DNA of 64,000 bases. It comes from Planctomycetota bacterium. GTDB taxonomy: Bacteria > Planctomycetota > UBA1135 > UBA2386. Below the pieces are notes generated by a model. That model did no database searches. It saw only the letters and a list, made by a program, of their open reading frames with translations, and had not been told where the DNA came from. Location of the stretch: positions 1-64,000 of the forward strand of contig JADJWQ010000001.1 of NCBI GenBank assembly GCA_016716265.1. Direction: 5' to 3'. Positions 44,497-54,524 of this stretch are shown here, piece after piece (within the stretch, counting starts at the first letter, position 1; every line of letters starts with the position of its first letter). The position numbers and the translations under genes were made by a program.

Positions 44497-45567
44497 TCAG
44501 CGCTCGCGCACGCCGCGCGCTGGTCCGGTCACTGCGGCAACCGAGCGCTCGGTCGCACGGATCGGGCCGGCGGCGCGCCCACCGAGTCGCACGACGAGGC
44601 CGGGTCGGTCATCGAACGAGACCCACAGCGTGCGCAGCGCGTCGCGGATCTCGACCGCTCCCGGCGTGTCGGTCACGGCCGGCAGCGGGAAGCGGAAGCT
44701 ACCGCCGCCCCCACAGCGCTGCAGGTCGCCGCCGGGCGTCGCGACGCCGCGCGGCATCGCCCCCGTTTCGACGTCGAGCGTCAGCCGCGCCGGGTGCGGC
44801 GCGATCGACAGCACGAAGCGACCGTGATGGAGTGCGCGCAGCCTGGTGATCGTGCTGGCGCCGTCGGTCCGGTGCGCCCATCGCCACAATGCGTCGGCGA
44901 CGACGCCGGCCCCGACCGAGATCACCTGCGCGAAGCCGCGCCAGCGCGCCAGTCGCTCGCCCACCGCTTCGACGCGACCGCCCTGCACGGCCATCATCCG
45001 CGCGGTGCGCTCGGTGAGCTCGATCTGTTCCGGGCTGGGCAGCGCATCGGCGAGCTGCCCGAGTCGCCCCGCGGCCGGCCCCGACCGCGCGATCGCGGTG
45101 CGGCCGGCGGCGAGCCGCTCGACCCACGCGGCGACGCGCGGTAGCTCCGCTGGATCGAGCTGACCGACCACGCGCACGCCGTCGTCCAGCAGGCGCGCGA
45201 CCGGAACCGTGCAGCACAGCTCGCCGCGCAGCACGACGCCGTGCAGGACCGGCACCACGGCACCGGGCTCCTGCGGTGGTGGCGGCAAGGGCTCGGCGGT
45301 CGCCCAGTCGAACGGCCCGACGTGCTCGCCGGGGTCCGCCGGGCACAGCAGCGCGCGCCGCGGGGCATCGGCCGTCCAGCCGAGCAGCAGCCACACGACA
45401 CCCTGGCCCCGCGGCGCCCAGTCCGGCAGGTGGAGCAGGTCCCCCGGTAACGCGAGGCCACCGCTGACGACGGTCTGGTTCGCGACCGTCTCGGTCGCGG
45501 CCGTCTCGTTCGCGGCCGTCTCGCCGGCGTCGACTGCCCGGCCGGGACCCCGATGGGGATCAGTCAT
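44497..45567 (-). CDS. Hypothetical protein with N-terminal pentapeptide repeat
   Basis: 356 residues, soluble, no signal peptide. The N-terminus holds three related five-residue units (ANETA, ATETV, ANQTV) encoded by a 15-bp tandem repeat at 45478-45522. The rest is a mix of strands and helices (LPGDLLHLPDWAPRGQGVVWLLLGW, ELTERTARMMAVQGGRVEAVGERL) with a Gly-rich C-terminal half. No family is recognised. The start lies 8 nt inside the upstream gene's end, so the two form an operon. The TonB-like gene ends 3 nt away on the other strand. Confidence 0.6.
   Translation of the reverse strand: MTDPHRGPGRAVDAGETAANETAATETVANQTVVSGGLALPGDLLHLPDWAPRGQGVVWLLLGWTADAPRRALLCPADPGEHVGPFDWATAEPLPPPPQEPGAVVPVLHGVVLRGELCCTVPVARLLDDGVRVVGQLDPAELPRVAAWVERLAAGRTAIARSGPAAGRLGQLADALPSPEQIELTERTARMMAVQGGRVEAVGERLARWRGFAQVISVGAGVVADALWRWAHRTDGASTITRLRALHHGRFVLSIAPHPARLTLDVETGAMPRGVATPGGDLQRCGGGGSFRFPLPAVTDTPGAVEIRDALRTLWVSFDDRPGLVVRLGGRAAGPIRATERSVAAVTGPARGVRER
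45478..45522 (-). repeat. 15-bp coding tandem repeat, three units
   Basis: Plus-strand units GTTCGCGACCGTCTC, GGTCGCGGCCGTCTC and GTTCGCGGCCGTCTC lie head to tail inside the 5' end of the hypothetical gene and are in frame (15 = 5 codons), so unit number can change without breaking the frame. Confidence 0.7.
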
Positions 45568-47140
45568 CCATCGCTCCTCGCTGAGCGTCGCGCGGGGGCA
45601 ACGCGGGCGTCCACGACTTCTTCAGCCGCTTCGCCAGCGCCGGCTCCCAGGCGAGCTCCAATGCGCCATGTTGCAGGACCTGCCGGTCCGCCGCGAGCTG
45701 CGAGCTGCCGATCCCGACACGGTTCTCGACGCTCCAGGCGATCAGCATCGGCTGCGTCGGCCAGCAGTTCATCAGCACGTCGAGCACGACCCCGAGCGCG
45801 ACGTCGCGGCTGCACTCCGGCTCGGCGGGCGAGCCCCAGGGGCGGCGCTGGACGATCCTCGCCTGTTGCTCGGCGGCGATCCACTGCAGCATCCGCTCGA
45901 GCCGCCGCCAGCGCGCGTCCCCGACGCGATCGGCTGCGCGGCAACCGACCGCGGCCCACCACGGCGCGAAGGCGCTGCGCACCCGCCGCATCGTCTCCCG
46001 GGCTGCCGCGCCGCGGTGGCCGCCGAGCGCGAGCTCGCGCAGCGCGGCGAGCGCGGGCTCGAGCAGTCGCCGCGCTTCGCACGTGAGGCGCGCCGGGTGC
46101 GCGTCGGCCGCCACCGGCTCCTCGATGCCCGCGGCGCGGTGCGGATCGCCGGCCCGCGCGACCGGCTCGGTGGCGACGCGCGGCCGCGCGATCGCGACGC
46201 GCGCCCGCACGACGTCGAGCAGGTCCCGACCGCGGATGCAGATCGGATCGCCCGCCGCCGACCGCTCGGCGACCACCGCGGTCAGCGCGCGCGCGAGCCG
46301 CGGTGCGATCCAACGCACCGACCGCCGGAACGGATCGTGTCGCCCCGGTCCGCCGAGCTGTCCGGCCACCGCCGCGTCGAGCATGCCGGGCGGCAGCGGG
46401 ATCGCGGCGGCAGGATCGACGTGCGGCGCGACGATCGCCGCGACGGCCGGAGCCGGGAACTCGTCGGCACCGGCGGCGCGCCAGCCGCCGCGGTCGTCGT
46501 CGGGCGGGCCCTGCTCGATCCACACGACGGCACCCTCGCTGGCGGACTCGGTCACGTGCCGCAGCGCGCCGCGGGTGACGAGGTAGGCGTGGGCGGACAC
46601 CGGCTCGAGGGACGCGTGGATCCGCCAGACGACCTGGTTCACGCTCGTGCGCACGAGATCGAGCGGATCGTCGCCGAGGTCCACCACGGTCTGGAACACG
46701 CCGTTGCGCCGCAGGAAGCGCTCGAGGAACCACGTCACCGTGACGTCGGCGGTGAACTCCTGCGGCGAGTCGCCGGCGAAACCCAGCACGCCGAGCCGCA
46801 GCGGGGTCAGGCGGTGGCGGCGCAGCGCGGGCGCGACGATCTCCCTGCCCACCGCCTCGCGGAACCGGCATTCGTAGTGGCCGATCCACTCGTGCAGCAC
46901 CTGATCTGCCGCGGGCCAGTCCGCCCGCTCCAACAGCAGCTCGACGATCGCGAGCCCGCGCTGCGCGCAGCGGGCGATCGATGCCGCCGGCGACGACTGC
47001 GCCGCGCGTGCCGCGGCGGGGAGCGCCGCGAGCACGCGCCGCCCCTCGAGCAGATCGAGCAGGTCGACGGTCAGCCCGCGGAGACACGCCTTGTCGAGGC
47101 GTGCAGCGGCGGGACCAGCGGGGATCGTGGGGCACTGCAT
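45560..47140 (-). CDS. Hypothetical helical protein
   Basis: 526 residues, soluble, without signal peptide. It is Ala/Arg-rich and mostly helical, with ordered stretches WPAADQVLHEWIGHYECRFREAVG, RLGVLGFAGDSPQEFTADVTV and LDVVRARVAIARPRVATEP. No catalytic motif or known domain is recognised. The ATG at 47140 is the best start. It lies upstream of, and overlaps, the gene at 44497-45567, so the two products probably act together. It is divergent from folE with a 237-nt gap. Confidence 0.55.
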   Translation of the reverse strand: MQCPTIPAGPAAARLDKACLRGLTVDLLDLLEGRRVLAALPAAARAAQSSPAASIARCAQRGLAIVELLLERADWPAADQVLHEWIGHYECRFREAVGREIVAPALRRHRLTPLRLGVLGFAGDSPQEFTADVTVTWFLERFLRRNGVFQTVVDLGDDPLDLVRTSVNQVVWRIHASLEPVSAHAYLVTRGALRHVTESASEGAVVWIEQGPPDDDRGGWRAAGADEFPAPAVAAIVAPHVDPAAAIPLPPGMLDAAVAGQLGGPGRHDPFRRSVRWIAPRLARALTAVVAERSAAGDPICIRGRDLLDVVRARVAIARPRVATEPVARAGDPHRAAGIEEPVAADAHPARLTCEARRLLEPALAALRELALGGHRGAAARETMRRVRSAFAPWWAAVGCRAADRVGDARWRRLERMLQWIAAEQQARIVQRRPWGSPAEPECSRDVALGVVLDVLMNCWPTQPMLIAWSVENRVGIGSSQLAADRQVLQHGALELAWEPALAKRLKKSWTPALPPRDAQRGAMDD

Positions 47141-47377
47141 GGGGAGCGAGAGCGAGAGGCGGCAGCGCGCCGGCTCACCAAGCGCCGACGCGCTGCCGCT
47201 TCCGCGAAGTGGAGCAGAAAAGCGGGGGACCAGGATGACGCGGCCGGACGCGCGCGCGCACGCAAACCGGGAACCCGCTCGGACCGGCCTCGGCTTGGGC
47301 CGGGCCGGAGGCGCGGCTACGATGCGTCGCCTGGTCCGGTCGCATCCGCGGCGTTCGTGGACGCGAAGCCGCCGGCC

Positions 47378-48136
47378 ATGGAAGGCTCGATCGACGCCCC
47401 GATGCTCCACGACACCCGGAACGGTCACTCCTGCGACCGCCACCCGCACGGCGCGCCCACCTCGCGCCGCGGCCCGGCGGCGCGCGACGCCGAGAGCAGC
47501 CGGCCGAAAACCGCCCGTCCGGAAGCGACGGACGCTGGCCAGCGGGCCCTGGGCGAGCACGGCACGCGTCGCCCGTCGCGGGACGAGGCCGAGGCCGCGG
47601 TGCGCACGCTGATCGCGTGGGCCGGTGACGATCCGCGGCGCGAGGGCGTGCGCGACACGCCCGCCCGCGTCGTGCGCGCCTACGAGGAGTTCTTCCGCGG
47701 CTACCGGCAGGACCCCGAGGAGATCCTCGCCCGGACCTTCGAGGAGATCGAGGGCTACGACGAGATGGTGACCGTGCGCGACATCCGGCTGGAGTCGCAC
47801 TGCGAGCACCACATGGTGCCGTTCATCGGCAAGGCGCACGTCGCCTACCTGCCGAACCACCGGGTCGTCGGTCTCAGCAAGCTCGCGCGCCTCGTGCAGG
47901 TCTACGCGAAGCGCTTGCAGATCCAGGAGAAGCTGACCGTGCAGATCGCGGACGCGATCGACCGCGTGCTCGCTCCGAAGGGCGTCGCCGTCGTGATCGA
48001 GGCGGAGCACTTCTGCATGACGACGCGCGGCGTGCGCGAGCCCGGCGCGCTGACGGTGACGAGCCGCATGACCGGCGCGTTCCGCGACGACCCCGCCACG
48101 CGTCGCGAGTTCCTCGCGATGATCGGGCACGGCTGA
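47378..48136 (+). CDS. folE: GTP cyclohydrolase I
   Basis: 252 residues from ATG 47378; homology begins about 65 residues in. The enzyme converts GTP to 7,8-dihydroneopterin triphosphate, the first step of folate and pterin synthesis. Marks: DDPRREGVRDTPARVVRAYEEFF, VRDIRLESHCEHHMVPFIGKAHVAYLP with the zinc ligands Cys and His, and EAEHFCMTTRGVREPGALTVTS with the third ligand Cys. The N-terminal extension is His/Arg-rich (MLHDTRNGHSCDRHPHGAPTS) and probably disordered; a second ATG at 47414 would shorten it. It is the zinc-dependent type IA enzyme. Confidence 0.9.
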   Translation: MEGSIDAPMLHDTRNGHSCDRHPHGAPTSRRGPAARDAESSRPKTARPEATDAGQRALGEHGTRRPSRDEAEAAVRTLIAWAGDDPRREGVRDTPARVVRAYEEFFRGYRQDPEEILARTFEEIEGYDEMVTVRDIRLESHCEHHMVPFIGKAHVAYLPNHRVVGLSKLARLVQVYAKRLQIQEKLTVQIADAIDRVLAPKGVAVVIEAEHFCMTTRGVREPGALTVTSRMTGAFRDDPATRREFLAMIGHG

Positions 48137-48163
48137 GCCGACGCGCGGCCGGGCGCCACACGG

Positions 48164-50716
48164 TCAGCGACCGATCGTGATCTCGAGGCCGTTCGTGTAG
48201 CCGATGCCCGACGGCCGCGTCGCGTCGAGCAGGTGGAACTGCTGCGGGAACGACACGCCGAACGCGGCGGCCGGCACCGTGTAGCTCATCTCGAAACGGC
48301 CCTCACCGGCCGCGCCGGCCGTGCCCGCGAACGGCACGGTCACCCCGACGACGACCGGCCAGGCGTAGTGCCGGATGCCGGGCAGCGGCGTATTGGCGAG
48401 ATCGGAGCGCGCGGTACCCCACAGCCAGGCCCCGACGGTACCGCCGGGAGCGCCACCGACCGTCGTCGTGACGACCGCGCCGACGCGGAACGGACCGCGC
48501 GCGCCGAGCAGCGGCACGTGTCCGCCGGCGCCGGCGCCGCCCTGACCGTATTGCACGCGCGCGCCGCCCGACGCACCGTGCAACGCATTGCGGACGAGAC
48601 GCTGGCCGACGATGTCGAGGTCGCCATCGCCGTCCGCGTCCATCGGGAACGTCGCGGCATCGGCGAGCTGCCGCACACCGGCCGCGAACGTGCCGTTGCC
48701 GAGCCCGCGGTGGACCATGAGCGAGGGGCCGTCCGCCACCGGGCCGCGCACGATGTCGAGGACGCCGTCGCCATCGAGATCATCGACTTCCAGCATCGCC
48801 AGCCAGATGGCGGGAACGAGCGACAAGGGCACCTGCTGCCAGTTCCGCGGCCCGCCGTTCAGGTACACCTCCGCGTAGGTGGCATTGTTGACGAAGTCGA
48901 GGTCGCCGTCGCCGTCCAGATCGGCGATGCGCACGACCCCACGCCCCTGGTCGCTGCCACAGGAGAATACCTGTGATTGCAGGTAGCCGCCGAACAGGCC
49001 GTTGTGGCCGTACATGATCTCGAGCCGAGCATTGCGGAGCACGATCAGGTCGGGGGTCCCGTCGCCGTCGAGATCGCCGACCGCCACGGCCCGGCCACCC
49101 AGCGCGCTGCCCGGCCCGGCCGTGAAGTAGCCGGTGCCGTCGTTGAGACCCGTGTTGCCGATCGCGTCGAGCAGGTCGAGGTCGCCGTCGGCGTCGAGAT
49201 CGGCGACGAACGCGTCGATGCCCCAGCTCGGGTAGTTGGACGCCGCCCAGCCCGCCGCGCCGGCCGGGCCGGCATCGACGCGATCGCCATTGCCGAGCCC
49301 ACGCAGCAGTCGCATCTCGACGAAGCTCCCGCCGACCAGGTAGCTGACGACCTCGTCGAGTATGCCGTCGCCGTCGAAGTCTCCGAAGGTACCCTGCGGA
49401 GCCCACTCGCCATTGCCGGGTGCGGTCGGGCGCGCCGGCTGCGACCAGCGGAACGCACCGCTGCCGTCGTTGGTCAACCGGTAGGTCTGGCCGTTCGACT
49501 CGATCAGCGTGACGTCGGTGTCACCGTCGGCGTCGAAGTCGTGCACGCGCCACCAGATCGGTCCGGCCGACATCGACGTCCGCGGCAATGGATCGCGCGT
49601 GAACGTGTCGCCGCGGCTGAACCACACGACGCGGCCCGCGACCAGGTCGACGTCGCCGTCGCCGTCGAGGTCGTCTGCACCGGCGATGCGCACCGCTCCG
49701 AACGACGGCAGCTCCCACGCCGCGGCGAAGTCGCCGCCGCCGCGGTTCTCCGCCAGGTGGAAGAGCGCCGGAGTGCGGTTGTAGTAGAGCGTCGGCCCGC
49801 CGCCGCCACTGCCGCAGCAGATGCCGTCGAGGTCACCGTCGCCGTCGAGATCGGCGAGGCCGGTCGCCGGCCCGCCGTCCCGTTGCGCCTCGAGCGCGAA
49901 GGTCCCCCCGGGCGAGCAGCGCAGGATCGCGTAGCGCCCCCACGAGCCGAACGCGACGATGTCGCCGTCGCCGTCGCCGTCGACGTCGCCGGTGACCGTG
50001 AACACCGCGTCGGTGCCGCGCGCGATGCCGTGCTGCACGATCGGACCGACGCTCCAGCCGCCCGGCTGCTGGAGCAGGAAGCCCACCTCGCCGACGCGAC
50101 CCGCGACCAGGTCGAGGTCGCCGTCACCGTCGACGTCGAGCGGGTCGAGGTCGTCGCAGGCCACTGGCAGCGAGCCGCCGACCCCGAACCCGAGCCGCGC
50201 GCGCATGTAGATGCGGACCAGCTGCGGACCGATCTGCGCCGCGATGTCGGTGAGCCCGTCGCGGTCGAAGTCCGCGGTCGTCATCGCGAGCCCGCTCGAG
50301 CCCGGCTCGATCCAGCTCGCCAGGAGCTGCGGCGGCGTCGTCGCCCCGGTCGAGCGATACACGCTGAAGCGCTCGCCGAGCCGGATCACGAAGTCGTCCC
50401 GGTTGTCGGAGTCGAAGCGGCCGACCGCCATCGACCAGCTCTGCCGCTGGGCGGCGGTCGCGGGGTCGTCGAACTCGAAGCCCAGGCTGAACGCACCGGT
50501 GCCGTCGTTCACGAACGCGTGCACGCGCGTCAGGTCCGCGCGGATCCCCCAGAAGCCGATCGCATCCCGGTCGCCATCGCCGTCTAGGTCGAGCAGGTTC
50601 AGGATCTGCGTCGTGTCGTCGAACACGAGTGACGGCGCGTCGAACGGCGACGCCGATTCCTGGGCGCCGACGAGCACCGTGAGCCAGAGACAGCCGAGGG
50701 ATGGGAGGACTCGCAT
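48164..50716 (-). CDS. Secreted VCBS/FG-GAP repeat protein
   Basis: 850 residues with a signal peptide (VLPSLGCLWLTVLVGAQ). The body holds a dozen or more FG-GAP/VCBS-type units, each with a calcium-binding loop of the DLDGDGDxD type (LDLDGDGDRD, DFDRDGLTD, DVDGDGDLD, DLDGDGDLD, DFDADGDTD, DFDGDGILD), likely to fold as seven-bladed propellers. The last ~120 residues are a different beta domain starting at YGQGGAGAGGHVPLLG that resembles the tail of the other large secreted proteins here. Role is probably adhesion or binding outside the cell. Start at 50716 removes six residues that precede a better signal sequence. Confidence 0.85.
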   Translation of the reverse strand: MRVLPSLGCLWLTVLVGAQESASPFDAPSLVFDDTTQILNLLDLDGDGDRDAIGFWGIRADLTRVHAFVNDGTGAFSLGFEFDDPATAAQRQSWSMAVGRFDSDNRDDFVIRLGERFSVYRSTGATTPPQLLASWIEPGSSGLAMTTADFDRDGLTDIAAQIGPQLVRIYMRARLGFGVGGSLPVACDDLDPLDVDGDGDLDLVAGRVGEVGFLLQQPGGWSVGPIVQHGIARGTDAVFTVTGDVDGDGDGDIVAFGSWGRYAILRCSPGGTFALEAQRDGGPATGLADLDGDGDLDGICCGSGGGGPTLYYNRTPALFHLAENRGGGDFAAAWELPSFGAVRIAGADDLDGDGDVDLVAGRVVWFSRGDTFTRDPLPRTSMSAGPIWWRVHDFDADGDTDVTLIESNGQTYRLTNDGSGAFRWSQPARPTAPGNGEWAPQGTFGDFDGDGILDEVVSYLVGGSFVEMRLLRGLGNGDRVDAGPAGAAGWAASNYPSWGIDAFVADLDADGDLDLLDAIGNTGLNDGTGYFTAGPGSALGGRAVAVGDLDGDGTPDLIVLRNARLEIMYGHNGLFGGYLQSQVFSCGSDQGRGVVRIADLDGDGDLDFVNNATYAEVYLNGGPRNWQQVPLSLVPAIWLAMLEVDDLDGDGVLDIVRGPVADGPSLMVHRGLGNGTFAAGVRQLADAATFPMDADGDGDLDIVGQRLVRNALHGASGGARVQYGQGGAGAGGHVPLLGARGPFRVGAVVTTTVGGAPGGTVGAWLWGTARSDLANTPLPGIRHYAWPVVVGVTVPFAGTAGAAGEGRFEMSYTVPAAAFGVSFPQQFHLLDATRPSGIGYTNGLEITIGR

Positions 50717-50824
50717 GGTTCGGTTCCGGAGCAATGGTCTGTCGCGCGCGCGGCGCCGCCACCGGACGGCGGGGCAGGCCCACCCTCGCGCGCGCCATTC
50801 TGCGCGGGGCGCGGCGCGCGGGGT

Positions 50825-52006
50825 TCACGGACCGCGCGAGCCGGGCAACGTTCCCGAGCCGGACCCGTCGCCACGCAGCAGGCGCACGACTTCCACGACG
50901 CTCTGGTAGCCGCTCGCGCGGCGCAGCTCCGCACCGTCCGCCTCGAGCAGCACGAGCGTCGGGTAGCCGCTCACGGCGTGGCGCTGCACGAGGTCGCGGC
51001 GCTCGTCACCGTCCACCTTGATGCAGACGACACCGACCGCCGCATCGACGACCGCCTGCGCCGGATAGACCAGGGCGTCCATCTGCTTGCACGGACCGCA
51101 CCAGGTCGTCTCGAAGTCGAGCAGCACGCGGCGGCCGCCCGCGGCGGCAGCCGCGAGAGCCGCATCGACGTCGCGGCGGAACGCGAGCGGCTGCGTCGCG
51201 CGGGGCGCCGCGCGGTCGGCCGCGAAGCGATCCTCCGCCGCGCGCTCCTCGGCCTCGGTCTGCCCGGGGTCGAACGGAGCGATCTCCACGAAGCGGCCGT
51301 GCGGATCGACCTGCACCGGACGCCAGGCGCGCCCGTCGAGCCAGTCGTGCCGCGCGAGCTCGCGCACCGGCATGCCGCGCACGGTCGCGAAGTCCCGACC
51401 GATGCGCCAGGTGTCGCGCTCGGTGAACACGCCATCGAGATCGCCGTCGGCGATCAGCACGATGGCCACGGCGCCGTCGACGACCGCCTGCCCCGCGTGC
51501 CAACCGCGCCGCGTGAAGCGCAGCCGCGGCGGTGCGTCCGGCTCGGCGGGATCCGCCACGTACCACATCGCGAGCGGGTATGCGCGTGTGGTCGCCGGCG
51601 CGCCGGCCCCGTCGGCGGGCACGTCGAGTTGCAGCGTCGTCGCGAAGCTGGACCAGATGCGGCCGCGGCGATCGGTCGGGGTGGTCGTCAGGATCTCCGC
51701 TGCGTCGAACGCGCCGTCGCGATCGAGATCGATCGCGAGCTGGTCGAAGTGCGGACTCCGAGCGCTCCGGCGCAGCGCGACGGGAAACGGCCGCTGCCCG
51801 TCCCCGCCGATCGCGAGCGCGCCGCTCAGCGACTCGTCCACGGCGTGCAGCGTCACGGACCCGGCCTTCGGGCTGAACGACAACGCGTGTCCGTCATCCG
51901 GCTCGCACGGCGTCAACGCGACACGGATCGTGAGGTCGGGCGTCGGCGCGGCTGCGGTGGGCGCCTGCAGTAGCGGCGACAGTACGAGCGCAGCGAGTTC
52001 GAGCAT
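50825..52006 (-). CDS. Exported protein with C-terminal thioredoxin domain
   Basis: 393 residues beginning with a weakly hydrophobic signal (MLELAALVLSPLLQAPTAAAP). Residues ~25-270 are a beta-rich module with DLDRDGAFDAAEILT- and IADGDLDGVFTERD-type acidic loops. Residues ~275-385 are a thioredoxin fold: VLLDFETTWCGPCKQMD with the redox pair CGPC near residue 302, the cis-Pro in SGYPTLVLLEADG. It may act as a disulfide reductase/isomerase or a redox sensor of the periplasm. It is divergent from the secreted protein at 52206, with 199 nt between starts. Confidence 0.78.
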   Translation of the reverse strand: MLELAALVLSPLLQAPTAAAPTPDLTIRVALTPCEPDDGHALSFSPKAGSVTLHAVDESLSGALAIGGDGQRPFPVALRRSARSPHFDQLAIDLDRDGAFDAAEILTTTPTDRRGRIWSSFATTLQLDVPADGAGAPATTRAYPLAMWYVADPAEPDAPPRLRFTRRGWHAGQAVVDGAVAIVLIADGDLDGVFTERDTWRIGRDFATVRGMPVRELARHDWLDGRAWRPVQVDPHGRFVEIAPFDPGQTEAEERAAEDRFAADRAAPRATQPLAFRRDVDAALAAAAAGGRRVLLDFETTWCGPCKQMDALVYPAQAVVDAAVGVVCIKVDGDERRDLVQRHAVSGYPTLVLLEADGAELRRASGYQSVVEVVRLLRGDGSGSGTLPGSRGP

Positions 52007-52205
52007 TCGCGACAGGATAGCGACCGCGCCGATCCGCCGACGGGAGCGGCGAATCGGCCTGGCCGACCACCGCGGCGTCCAACGCCAGGGCCGGCGGGGG
52101 GCGACGGCCGCGCGGGGAGCCCCTAAACTCCCGCGGCCACGGTCGCTGCTCGGCCCGCGGCCCCCTCCCTCCGCGCCTCGTCCCGTCTCGCGAAGCCACG
52201 TCGGC

Positions 52206-54509
52206 ATGTTGCTCCCTCCCGTCCTCTCGCTGCTCGTCGCTTGCGCCGTGCTCGGAGCGGCGGCCCCCGCCCAGGGGGCTCCGCCCCGTCGCCCGACCGA
52301 CGGCATCGTCGACCCGCCGCGGACGCCGTTCACCGCCCCGAAGTTCGACCCCCGCACGGTGGTGGTCGACGAGCACCACGACGGCTCCGTGTGGATCGCG
52401 GGCACGCGCTACAAGGCCTGCTTCGATCGCACCGGGCTGACCTACGTGCCGTACCTGGGCGCGGACGCGCCGCGCAGCGTGACCGTCGGCTTCCGTCTGC
52501 GCACCGCGAGCATCGACGGGATCCCGATGCGCATCGCGGGAGACGTCCTGCCCGACCGCGCCGACCGCTGCGTGCGCTTCGCGCGCGGCGACGTGATCGA
52601 GAAGCTCGCGTTCGACGGCAGCGGCATCGAGCAGAGTTTCGAGCTGCAGTCGCTGCCCTGGCGCGGCGAGCTGGTCCTCGACATCGCGGTCACCCCCGAC
52701 GCGTCGCTACAGCCGGCGTGGCAGGGCGTCGACCTGACCTTCACAGGACCGCGCGGCGGTGTGCGCTACGGTCCGGCGGTCGCGATCGACGCGACCGGGC
52801 AGCGCTTCGCGGTGCGCCGCGCGTGGACCGGGAACGCGGTCCGACTCACGGTGGCCGCTGACGTCGTCGCCCGCGCGACACTCCCGCTCGTGGTCGACCC
52901 GGTCATCGGCACGCTCGCGACGACCGTCAGCGCCGACGTGTTGCGCGACTCGGACCCCGACCTCTGCTACGACCGTGGCTCGGGCCATTGGTTGTGCGTG
53001 TGGCAGCGCGACTTCAGCATGACCGACGGTGACGTCTGGTCCGCCGAGCTGACGCGCGACGCGACCGGCGTGCATTTCGTGACCGGCTCGCTCGTCGCGA
53101 TCGAGACCAGCCTCGCGAGCTGGCGGTTTCCGGCGGTCGCGAACTGCGCCGCGACCGGGCGCAACCTGGTCGTCGCGCAGACCAGCCCGACCGACTCGTC
53201 ACCGTGGTCGATCGAGGGGCGCGTGCGGCGGGCGGCGAGTCCCACGATGGGTCAACCGTTCGTGATCGCCCGCGACGGGTTGCCCGGCCATTTCACCGGC
53301 GACAAGTTCCACCCGGACGTCGGCGGCGACCCGAACCCCGCCGGGCCCAGCTTCTTCGCGGTCGTGTGGGAGCGCCCGCTGACCCCTGGCCAGCACGACG
53401 TCGATGCGAAGCTGGTGATGACGACCTCCGACGATCCGTCGCTCGTCAGCCCGACGCCGACGTCGATCGCGCGCGATCTGCGCAGCGAGCGCTTCCCTTC
53501 GATCTCGAATTCGTGCGGCTTCGGTGACGAGACGGAGAGGCTGTGGTTCATCGCCTACCAGTCGACGTTCAGCGCGACCGACGAGGACATCCGCGGCTCG
53601 ACACTGACGTGGGACGGCCGTCTGGGCCGCGTCCGCGACTTCAGCATCGACGGCTCGCCGTCGGACGACTGGTTCCCGCAGGTGTCGTCGGCGAGCGACG
53701 CGGTCTACGTCGGCAGCACGTTCGGTCGCGAAGCGATGGTCGTATGGCGCCGGACCGACGTCGGCACACCCGGCATGTTCCACGTGCAGGGTCGCGTGAT
53801 CCTCAGCGACCAGACGATGGCGACGCCGTCGACGGACCTCGGGCAGATCGACCAGACGCCGCCGTCGTACAATGCGCGCGACCCGCGCATCGACTGTGAC
53901 GGTCGTCGCTATGCAGTGATGTTCACCGAGACGCCGATCGCCGGGAACGACGACGTGCGCATCTCGACGTTCCACCGGGTCCGATCGGCGATCGGGCTGA
54001 CCGAGGCACGCGCGTGGCCCGCGAACGATCCGACGCGCGAATCGTCCGGCGCGATCTGCTCCGAGCGCTCCGGGGGCGGGCTCCCGGTCCACTACGTGGC
54101 AGCCTGGTCCGACGACCGCGGCACCGCCGACGACGGCATCGAGGCGATCGGCTACGACGGCGTCGATCCGCGCGGTGGCCTGTTCCCGTTCGGCCAGGGC
54201 TGTGGCACGGTGACACTCGACGTGTCCGGACTTCCCGCGATCGGCCAGCTGTTCACCCTGCGGGTCGGCGGGACGACGGCCGGCAGCTTCGCCGTGCAGC
54301 TGTGGGGCTCGCAGCGCGCGCCGCTGAACCTGTGCGGCACCTGCGATCTGCTCGTCGACGGCATCGCGTTCCCGGATCCCGCGACGCTGCTGGTGCCGTT
54401 CGACTTCGGCCTGATCGGCCGTGGCATCGACGTCCAGGGCGTCGAGATCGGCGCCGGCCCGTGTGCACCGATCAGCCTGACCGCCGGGGTTCGCGTCGTG
54501 ATCCAGTGA
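52206..54509 (+). CDS. Large secreted protein with planctomycete-type C-terminal domain
   Basis: 767 residues. A signal peptide (LLPPVLSLLVACAVLGAAAPAQG) precedes a beta-rich N-terminal region and repeated WxVxxQ-like strand units from ~residue 240 to 620 (LCYDRGSGHWLCVWQRDF, RNLVVAQTSP, FFAVVWERPL, RLWFIAYQSTFSATDED, AMVVWRRTDVG, YVAAWSDDRG), which look like a beta-propeller. The C-terminal ~100 residues (FGQGCGTVTLDVSGLP, GQLFTLRVGG, GSFAVQLWG) correspond to the tail of the first protein of the window. No enzyme motif is seen. The ATG at 52206 gives the signal peptide. Converges with the Maf gene 16 nt away. Confidence 0.8.
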   Translation: MLLPPVLSLLVACAVLGAAAPAQGAPPRRPTDGIVDPPRTPFTAPKFDPRTVVVDEHHDGSVWIAGTRYKACFDRTGLTYVPYLGADAPRSVTVGFRLRTASIDGIPMRIAGDVLPDRADRCVRFARGDVIEKLAFDGSGIEQSFELQSLPWRGELVLDIAVTPDASLQPAWQGVDLTFTGPRGGVRYGPAVAIDATGQRFAVRRAWTGNAVRLTVAADVVARATLPLVVDPVIGTLATTVSADVLRDSDPDLCYDRGSGHWLCVWQRDFSMTDGDVWSAELTRDATGVHFVTGSLVAIETSLASWRFPAVANCAATGRNLVVAQTSPTDSSPWSIEGRVRRAASPTMGQPFVIARDGLPGHFTGDKFHPDVGGDPNPAGPSFFAVVWERPLTPGQHDVDAKLVMTTSDDPSLVSPTPTSIARDLRSERFPSISNSCGFGDETERLWFIAYQSTFSATDEDIRGSTLTWDGRLGRVRDFSIDGSPSDDWFPQVSSASDAVYVGSTFGREAMVVWRRTDVGTPGMFHVQGRVILSDQTMATPSTDLGQIDQTPPSYNARDPRIDCDGRRYAVMFTETPIAGNDDVRISTFHRVRSAIGLTEARAWPANDPTRESSGAICSERSGGGLPVHYVAAWSDDRGTADDGIEAIGYDGVDPRGGLFPFGQGCGTVTLDVSGLPAIGQLFTLRVGGTTAGSFAVQLWGSQRAPLNLCGTCDLLVDGIAFPDPATLLVPFDFGLIGRGIDVQGVEIGAGPCAPISLTAGVRVVIQ

Positions 54510-54524
54510 CCGCCGGAGCCGTCG

